Part shown: piece after piece, positions 1-5,106 of the stretch
How positions within the stretch are numbered: the first letter of the stretch is position 1
Layout of the letters: the number at the start of each line of letters is the position of its first letter
DNA from: JANRKG01 sp033763635
GTDB lineage: Bacteria; Cyanobacteriota; Cyanobacteriia; GCF-001939115
Assembly: GCA_033763635.1 (NCBI GenBank)
Contig: JANRKG010000108.1
Location: 1 to 7,927 of the forward strand
DNA: 7,927 bases
Direction of reading: 5' to 3'
Translations under genes and position numbers: made by a program
The notes under the pieces: model-generated
What the model saw: the letters and a program-made list of their open reading frames with translations, nothing else
What the model was told of the DNA's origin: nothing
Database searches by the model: none

Positions 1-56
1 TAAATTCTCTGGAGCTTGGGAAAATCTCTCCTTCCCAGAACCAGGCTTCTCCACTC

Positions 57-113
57 TTTATAAACAACGCTTTTTATAAAAACATTTATAAATAACGCTT
101 CATAAACAAAGCT
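57..113. repeat. AT-rich array of imperfect ~14-base repeats
   Basis: Units on the plus strand are TTTATAAACAACGC (57-70), a degenerate copy at 71-84, TTTATAAATAACGC (85-98) and TTCATAAACAAAGC (99-112). Three of the four align almost base for base at a 14-base or 28-base step. The degenerate unit includes a perfect 12-base palindrome, TTTTTATAAAAA (71-82). On the minus strand the array gives U-rich, weakly structured RNA between more structured flanks, which is the kind of site RNase E prefers. That functional reading is inference. Confidence 0.6.
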
Positions 114-215
114 GGAGCCTGAAAAGCTGGGAGCCAATTCCCTAACTGAGCAGTGATCAGGGTGACAGGCTGAGAACCCGCAACACCCAGAGAATGACCC
201 AAAAGTGTCCAAGTT

Positions 216-245
216 AGAAATCCCTAAATCAGAAATTCCTAAATC
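216..245. repeat. 15-base tandem duplication
   Basis: AGAAATCCCTAAATC (216-230) is followed directly by AGAAATTCCTAAATC (231-245), differing at one base. The next bases, AGA, begin a third copy that then diverges. It lies in the gene-free region and has no evident function. Confidence 0.8.
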
Positions 246-324
246 AGAGCGATTGGAATCAGGGCTAAAGGGGCAATTCTGGTGCGCCTTGCAAGGTTCA
301 AAAATTCCCAGCTTGGATTGCAAG

Positions 325-369
325 GACGAATACTCGTCAGGGCGTACCTGCCTTGAAGTCTCTGACTTC
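325..369. other. Pair of short perfect hairpins
   Basis: GACGA/TCGTC (325-329 with 334-338) closes a 4-base loop, and GAAGTC/GACTTC (355-360 with 364-369) closes a 3-base loop. CAGG/CCTG (338-341 with 347-350) offers a competing or bridging stem between them. Neither is followed by a T run on either strand, so they look like leader RNA structure rather than terminators. CCTTGCAAGG (287-296), a perfect palindrome, and its partial echo at 318-325 lie just to the left. Confidence 0.4.
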
Positions 370-393
370 GCTTCATCGCCAGGTCTGAGTCGG

Positions 394-402
394 ATTCTAG
401 CA
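394..402 (-). promoter_or_regulatory. Candidate extended -10 promoter, minus strand
   Basis: The minus strand reads TGCTAGAAT, an extended -10 (TGN followed by TAGAAT, which matches TATAAT at five of six bases). A weak -35-like TTAAAG lies 16 bases upstream on that strand. If used, transcription would start near 387 and give a leader of at least 380 bases to the left edge. It would serve the gene beyond the left edge separately from the radical SAM gene. It is a motif match only. Confidence 0.35.
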
Positions 403-506
403 CACTCTCAAGCCACTTTAAGCATTAACCTCACCAAGACCTCACATTTTTTTCTCTGGAGATCAGAGATAGCACCTGTACTCCCTGGAAATTAGATGAA
501 GTTTTC

Positions 507-3176
507 TCATGCCTCCACCAGAATTAGACGATTCCGGTGATTGTGCAAGACCTGACATTCCTGCTGAGAAACCTGCTCCAACAGATAGGCCAGATGTTCG
601 GATCGGAGCGTCGTTCCGTCACTTCGATGGGTTCCTAAACATCGCAACAAAACCGATGTATGGGAACGCACTCCTTCGGGTAGACACTCCGCAATCTCAT
701 GGGTCAGGGGAAGCGCTTCCAGGTCTGCTAACCGATCGCGCAAATTAATCACCTGTGCCTTGCCCGATTTCGTCGTGTGTTCCCACGCGATCGTCTCCTG
801 CGCCAGAATTGCCTGGGTCCACTGTTGCCAGGTTGCCAGGGGGATTTCTGCCCCCTCCCCTGCCTGAATGGCGACAAAGAACTCAGATTGATCGAGGAGT
901 TGGGTCGAAGACGGCAGGGCAGGATCGATCGGCTGCACTGCGTAAACGGGCAGATTTGCAGGCAGGTAAGCTGTCAGAATCTCGCGAAATTCCTGGGGGT
1001 CCATGATGCGAGTTAATTCAAAGTCCACGATCTCCCCAGAACTGGTGGCCCCCAGAGGCAGGGCACTGGCGATTGCAATTCGGGGATGGGGATGGAACCC
1101 ACCCGTGAAGGCGATCGGTAAGTTGGCCCGTCGCAGAACGCGATCGAACAACCGCATGAGGTCCAAATGGCTGACCAACGCCATCTCTTGTTGTTTGCCA
1201 AATTGGACCCTTAACCGTTGCGCCCGTTCCTGGTTCGGAACAAACTCACCCGCAATAGTGGGAATCGGGGGCGGGGGAATAATAATGTTGTGTCCAAAAT
1301 CCACGCTGCAAACTCCGCAGTGGGAGCAGCCCTCAAAAGAACAATCGGGCACCACAGCCGCTTCCAGGGCGCGGTAGAGATCGGCCTTCAACCATGCCTT
1401 ATCAATTCCCGTGTCCAGATGATCCCAGGGCAAGGGAGCATCCAGCGCATCCGAAGAATTCGAGAGAACCCCTTCCCCCCCAACCCCATCGAACAGATTC
1501 CATTCCCCGTTTTCCACCTGACGATATTTCCAGATCAGCCCTGCCTCGGCGATCGCCTGGGTCCAGGCTCCATACGCCCGCTCCAGACTTTCCCACCAAG
1601 AATCCATCCCGGCCCCCAACTCCCAGGCCCGCCGGACCACAGGGGCCAAGTGACGATCGCCCCGTCCAATAAAATCTTCCATTGCCGAAATTCGCACATC
1701 GGTAAAGTTCACCTTCAACCCTTTGATGCGCCGGAACTCCTGCCGTAACAAGTCCTGTTTGCGGGTAAATTCTGCGGTGGCAACCGAATGCCACTGAAAC
1801 GGGGTATGGGGCTTGGGGGTAAAGTTTGAAATTGTGAGATTGAACTCCAGGCGCTTCTTGCCCCGGCCCCGGCACTCCTGCTGGAGCCAGCGCACCGTTT
1901 CCGCGATCCCAGTCACATCGGCATCTGTTTCCCCCGGCAAACCGATCATAAAGTAGAGCTTGACCTTATCCCAGCCCTGCTCGTAGGCGGTTCGCACCCC
2001 CCGTAGTAGCTCTTCATTCGTCAACCCCTTATTAATGATGTCCCGCATCCGTTGAGTTCCGGCTTCGGGGGCGAAGGTAATCCCGGTTTGGCGAGTGCCT
2101 CCAATGATGTGGGCAATGTTTTCATCGAAGCGATCGACCCGTTGGCTCGGTAGGGAGAGGGAAATATTTTCGTTACGCAGACGGTTTTTGAGTTCCACCC
2201 CCACCGCTGGGAGGGCCAGGTAGTCCGAACAACTGAGGGACAGGAGGGAAAACTCGTTGTACCCTGTGGCCCGCATCCCCTGTTCGATTGCTTCCACCAC
2301 CTGATCCGGCTCCACATCACGGGCCGGACGGGTCAGCATCCCCGGTTGGCAGAAGCGACAGCCACGAGTACAGCCACGCCGAACCTCGATTGTGAGGCGA
2401 TCGTGGACAGTTTGCACATAGGGCACCAGACCGATCGAGTAGGCAGGGATGGGGGTTGCAACCCGTCGCAGCACTCGTGGTGGAACACCAGGCCGATTTG
2501 GGTGGACCGAACCGTTCGCACCTACATCATAAAACTGAGGAACGTAAATTCCGGGCACCTGGGCCAGATCGAGCAGCAGTTCTTCCCGACTCAGGCCAGC
2601 CGCTTTGCCCTCCTCCAGAATCAACCCAATTTCGGGAAGCAATTCTTCCCCATCACCCAGGGCAAAAAAGTCAAAGAAGTCGGCAAAAGGTTCTGGATTT
2701 GAGGTTGCAGTCTGCCCACCTGCAAAAATGAGAGGATAGCTTCCCTGATTGACGTGCCACGGCCCCGCAGCCATTCGTTCCCGCCAGGTTAGGGGAATCT
2801 GCGCCAGGTCCAGCATCTCCAAAATATTGGTCGCGCCCAGTTCATAGCTAAGGTTAAATCCCAGAATGTCAAACTGGGTAATTGCAGCCTTCGACTCCAC
2901 GGCAAAGAGAGGGGTTTGGGTGTCGCGCAGTTTGGTTGCCAGGTCGGGGGCTGGAAGGTAGGCCCGATCGCACAACTGTCGGGGTTGAGCGTTCAAGATG
3001 TTGTAAAGAATGATATGCCCCAGATTAGAAGCTCCAATCTCATAGACTTCCGGGTAGGTCAGCACCCACCGAATCGCGGCCCCCTCCCAAGGTTTGTGGA
3101 CCGCGCCCAATTCATTCCCCAGGTAGCGGGCGGGGCGTAAAATATCCGGGGTAATCAGCGTTTCAACAGCAACCAT
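507..3176 (-). CDS. B12-binding-type radical SAM protein with C-terminal DUF2344 domain (TIGR03960/TIGR03936 type)
   Basis: This is a complete 889-residue protein. Residues about 30-210 resemble the cobalamin-binding fold that precedes many radical SAM domains, though no DxHxxG cobalt-ligand motif is visible. The radical SAM core follows, with the CxxxCxxC cluster C269, C273, C276 that binds the 4Fe-4S cluster used to cleave S-adenosylmethionine. Further family-like stretches are FAPEAG (368-373) and KLYFMIGLPGE (406-416). A second cysteine group, C612, C617, C620 and C623, could bind another Fe-S cluster or zinc. Residues about 654-850 form the DUF2344 domain, with SHLDLMR (669-675) and GGFHPHPR (692-699). 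The ATG at 3176 fits the family N-terminus, but its ribosome binding site is weak. The reaction and substrate are not established for the family. Homologues are often next to ribonuclease E/G genes, so a role linked to RNA or ribosomes is a guess. It is expected to be cytoplasmic; no signal peptide is seen. The domain call is firm and the function unknown. Confidence 0.93.
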   Translation of the reverse strand: MVAVETLITPDILRPARYLGNELGAVHKPWEGAAIRWVLTYPEVYEIGASNLGHIILYNILNAQPRQLCDRAYLPAPDLATKLRDTQTPLFAVESKAAITQFDILGFNLSYELGATNILEMLDLAQIPLTWRERMAAGPWHVNQGSYPLIFAGGQTATSNPEPFADFFDFFALGDGEELLPEIGLILEEGKAAGLSREELLLDLAQVPGIYVPQFYDVGANGSVHPNRPGVPPRVLRRVATPIPAYSIGLVPYVQTVHDRLTIEVRRGCTRGCRFCQPGMLTRPARDVEPDQVVEAIEQGMRATGYNEFSLLSLSCSDYLALPAVGVELKNRLRNENISLSLPSQRVDRFDENIAHIIGGTRQTGITFAPEAGTQRMRDIINKGLTNEELLRGVRTAYEQGWDKVKLYFMIGLPGETDADVTGIAETVRWLQQECRGRGKKRLEFNLTISNFTPKPHTPFQWHSVATAEFTRKQDLLRQEFRRIKGLKVNFTDVRISAMEDFIGRGDRHLAPVVRRAWELGAGMDSWWESLERAYGAWTQAIAEAGLIWKYRQVENGEWNLFDGVGGEGVLSNSSDALDAPLPWDHLDTGIDKAWLKADLYRALEAAVVPDCSFEGCSHCGVCSVDFGHNIIIPPPPIPTIAGEFVPNQERAQRLRVQFGKQQEMALVSHLDLMRLFDRVLRRANLPIAFTGGFHPHPRIAIASALPLGATSSGEIVDFELTRIMDPQEFREILTAYLPANLPVYAVQPIDPALPSSTQLLDQSEFFVAIQAGEGAEIPLATWQQWTQAILAQETIAWEHTTKSGKAQVINLRDRLADLEALPLTHEIAECLPEGVRSHTSVLLRCLGTHRSDGTTLRSEHLAYLLEQVSQQECQVLHNHRNRLILVEA

Positions 3177-3293
3177 GACGGTACAGGTCTCTCAACAAAT
3201 AGGTCTGAACAGGTCTGCACAAAATATCTTTGAACACAAATCTCAATAAACGCGCTTGAATCAACGTCCTGAACAACCATTCAAAAACTGTCA

Positions 3294-3325
3294 GAGAAAT
3301 GCCTCTGAACGGGCGTGAATTTCTC
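3294..3325. other. Inverted repeat in the divergent intergenic region
   Basis: GAGAAAT (3294-3300) is mirrored perfectly by ATTTCTC (3319-3325) across 18 bases. GCC (3301-3303) and GGC (3312-3314) can extend the stem across a 4-base bulge. The element lies between the divergent starts at 3176 and 3405, just beside the candidate plus-strand -35. It could be an operator or an RNA hairpin in the radical SAM leader. Neither role is shown. Confidence 0.4.
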
Positions 3326-3327
3326 AA

Positions 3328-3356
3328 TTAACAATGATAGGCTCACAGCATAGGTT
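3328..3356 (+). promoter_or_regulatory. Candidate promoter for the glycosyltransferase operon
   Basis: TTAACA (3328-3333) matches the -35 consensus at five of six bases. A 17-base spacer leads to TAGGTT (3351-3356), a poor -10 that keeps only the TA start and the final T. Transcription would begin near 3363, about 42 bases before the ATG at 3405. The position and spacing are good but the -10 is weak. Confidence 0.3.
3334..3339 (-). promoter_or_regulatory. Candidate -10 for the radical SAM gene, minus strand
   Basis: The minus strand reads TATCAT, a reasonable -10. TGGAAA, four of six against the -35 consensus, is 15 bases upstream on that strand (plus-strand 3355-3360), which is shorter than ideal. 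The leader would be about 150 bases and would include the inverted repeat at 3294-3325. It overlaps the candidate plus-strand promoter, so the two could compete. Confidence 0.22.
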
Positions 3357-3392
3357 TCCATAGAAGTTTCGATAAATTTACTAGAGCAGGAT

Positions 3393-3396
3393 GGAG
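3393..3396 (+). promoter_or_regulatory. Shine-Dalgarno site for the GT2-methyltransferase gene
   Basis: GGAG ends 8 bases before the ATG at 3405, which supports that start. The ATG at 3391 is in a different frame and is excluded. Confidence 0.6.
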
Positions 3397-3404
3397 TTGG
3401 GAGA

Positions 3405-5075
3405 ATGCGCTTGATTGGTCTCTCAATGGTTAAGAATGAACAGGATATTATTGAGGCATTTATTCGCCATAACATGAAGTTCCTAGATGCCATCTTTTTA
3501 ATTGACAATGGCTCAACCGATGGCACCAGAGAAATATTAGAAAACTTATTAAGAGAAGGGTGGCCTCTAGTTATTTTTGATGATCCAGAATTTGCCTATT
3601 TTCAGTCTGAAAAAACCACCAAGCTCTGCCAAAATGTTACTCGTTTCTTCTCCCCAGACTTTGTTTTCATCTTAGATGCTGATGAATTTTTAAAGGTAGA
3701 ATCCAGAGAATTACTAGAAGCAAGTCTTCAAATTTTGTCAGATGATTCCTGTGCTATCATTCCCTGGCAAACCTATGTTTTTTCTGATCGAGCTAATCCA
3801 CCTATCATTAATCCTTTAGAAAGCATTCCCTATCGTCTAAAAATTGAGCGTTCTCATCACTCTAAAGTTGTTATTCCACGATCGCTTCTTAGTCAAGACG
3901 ACTATCTCATCACGCAGGGGAACCACAGTATTTTGCTGAACAGTGGGGAAGCTGTAGATCAGGTACTTTTAGGGGATCATTTTATTGCCCATTTTCCGGT
4001 TCGATCGCCTTTCCAACTAACCAATAAAATCCTGACAGGCTGGCTCGCTCACCTACTAAAAATGAAGCAAGCAGGCTGGAATGGTCAGATGTATCACTGG
4101 CACGAAATTTACGAGAGACTTTTACAAAACCCAATTTTAAGACTGGAAGAAACCAGAGAAATCTCATTAAATTATGCTCAACAATCAGAGGATAAAATAA
4201 TTGATTTTGAGTCCTCTTGTGTCTTTGACCCTCTACCAATTGATTGGGAGTTACAATATACAGAAGCAGAGGTTGTTCATCCTACAGTTGCAATTACAAA
4301 AACCATTGAATTCTGGATTAAAAGTAACTCACTAGATTTTTGGAAGAAGGGAGGAACGGAAGCAGTTTCTTCTCCCCAATTGCCCAACAAAACCCTTTTA
4401 GGAGGTTGGATGATTGGGGGAGATTTACCTCCGTTTCGTTTTTTGTTCGATCGCTATCAGCCAGAAAGTATCTTACAGCTAGGCTGTGGGCAGGGAGATT
4501 TATTAGAGCGATTTGCTCATTGGGGAGTCCCAGAAATTTTAGGGGTCGAGCATGTCTTTCCTGAAAAGTTAGCAATTCCCGATGATGCATTTATTCAATA
4601 TGATTTAAACGCTGAAATCAACCTGGAGCAACGCTATACATTCGTGATCAGTCTGGGAGTCCTTGAGCATTTTCCAGAAGCGGACGAGCAGACTTTACTA
4701 CATAACATTAGTGAGCATGCTGAAGATTTAATTTTGTTTTCCTCTGTAGAACCTGCCCAAGCCACAGCAGGGCATGTGAATTCAAAACCCCTCTCTTACT
4801 GGTTGGCCCGTTGGGAAGAATTAGGATGGGTTCCCCTGGTCTTCGATACCCTGGCGTTTCGTTCCCTGGCAACCCTGCCGACCCTCCGGCGCAATCCCAT
4901 TCTGTTAACCCGCCAGGAATATCAAGATTGGTTTATTTCAGCGTTTTCGATCGCAGATTTACAAAGAATTGAACAGAAATCTGTCAGAGCATCCGAAAAA
5001 CGGTTCAATCAACTCTACCGATATCCGCTTTCGGAACCCTTACTGCCGCTAGATCAGGATGCTGCCTGTCCTTGA
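3405..5075 (+). CDS. Family-2 glycosyltransferase fused to a C-terminal SAM methyltransferase
   Basis: This is a complete 556-residue two-domain protein. Residues 1 to about 240 form a family-2 glycosyltransferase of the Glyco_tranf_2_4 type. It begins MRLIGLSMVKNEQDII (1-16), the usual nucleotide-sugar-binding start. IDNGSTDGT (33-41) follows, then DADE (91-94) in the place of the metal-binding DxD motif, and HFPVRSPFQ (196-204), typical of this subgroup. Residues about 240-330 are a linker without a recognised domain. A class I methyltransferase follows, with SAM-binding motif I ILQLGCGQGD (356-365) and VISLGVLEHF (414-423), like the motif near the acceptor site of glycan methyltransferases. 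No signal peptide or membrane helix is seen, so it probably acts in the cytoplasm or at the inner face of the membrane. The next gene begins 31 bases later. Sampled 60-base rows are about 32-47% G+C up to roughly base 4740, then 52-62% at 4741-4920. The sugar donor and acceptor are unknown. Confidence 0.9.
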   Translation: MRLIGLSMVKNEQDIIEAFIRHNMKFLDAIFLIDNGSTDGTREILENLLREGWPLVIFDDPEFAYFQSEKTTKLCQNVTRFFSPDFVFILDADEFLKVESRELLEASLQILSDDSCAIIPWQTYVFSDRANPPIINPLESIPYRLKIERSHHSKVVIPRSLLSQDDYLITQGNHSILLNSGEAVDQVLLGDHFIAHFPVRSPFQLTNKILTGWLAHLLKMKQAGWNGQMYHWHEIYERLLQNPILRLEETREISLNYAQQSEDKIIDFESSCVFDPLPIDWELQYTEAEVVHPTVAITKTIEFWIKSNSLDFWKKGGTEAVSSPQLPNKTLLGGWMIGGDLPPFRFLFDRYQPESILQLGCGQGDLLERFAHWGVPEILGVEHVFPEKLAIPDDAFIQYDLNAEINLEQRYTFVISLGVLEHFPEADEQTLLHNISEHAEDLILFSSVEPAQATAGHVNSKPLSYWLARWEELGWVPLVFDTLAFRSLATLPTLRRNPILLTRQEYQDWFISAFSIADLQRIEQKSVRASEKRFNQLYRYPLSEPLLPLDQDAACP

Positions 5076-5106
5076 TGTGATCAGAGTAAATTCAGAGTGA
5101 CTGTGC

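Larger units (their letters stand above)
1..506 (-). other. Gene-free region, probable leader of a minus-strand gene beyond the left edge
   Basis: No convincing protein is encoded here on either strand. Read on the minus strand, it follows the radical SAM stop codon and contains an extended -10-like element (394-402), several short hairpins (325-338, 355-369, 17-37), a 15-base tandem duplication and an AT-rich block of about 14-base repeats. No factor-independent terminator for the radical SAM gene is visible, because no GC-rich hairpin is followed by a minus-strand T run. In many bacteria this radical SAM family sits next to ribonuclease E/G genes, and cyanobacterial rne is recalled as having a long leader. 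An rne leader is therefore the best inference, but no rne coding sequence is in view. A purine-rich AAGGAG-type stretch on the minus strand (about 27-33) lies in the loop of the 17-37 hairpin; no start codon follows it within the window. Confidence 0.4.

Noticed and set aside
57..245. CRISPR array from the clustered repeats
   Set aside because: The units are 14-15 bases, imperfect and directly adjacent, with no 30-40 base spacers.
453..469. TCTCTG/CAGAGA hairpin beside a T run, as a terminator
   Set aside because: The T run precedes the hairpin on the plus strand and becomes an A run after it on the minus strand, so neither strand has hairpin-then-T.
205..495. A 96-codon plus-strand open frame beginning at GTG
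   Set aside because: It has no ribosome binding site and no recognisable domain. Its N-terminal repeat (IPKSEIPKSE) simply reflects the 15-base DNA duplication, and it runs opposite to the probable leader.
1003..1748. Open frames of 124 and 176 codons on the plus strand opposite the radical SAM gene
   Set aside because: They are proline/arginine-rich antisense frames within a well-supported gene and resemble no protein family.
3185..3220. Tandem AGGTCT copies as a defined transcription factor operator
   Set aside because: They do not match a cyanobacterial site I can name (for example NtcA GTAN8TAC), so they are reported only as repeats.
3405..4740. Low-G+C segment as an insertion sequence or integrated element
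   Set aside because: No transposase, integrase, terminal inverted repeats or target duplications are seen at its ends. Composition alone supports at most past transfer.
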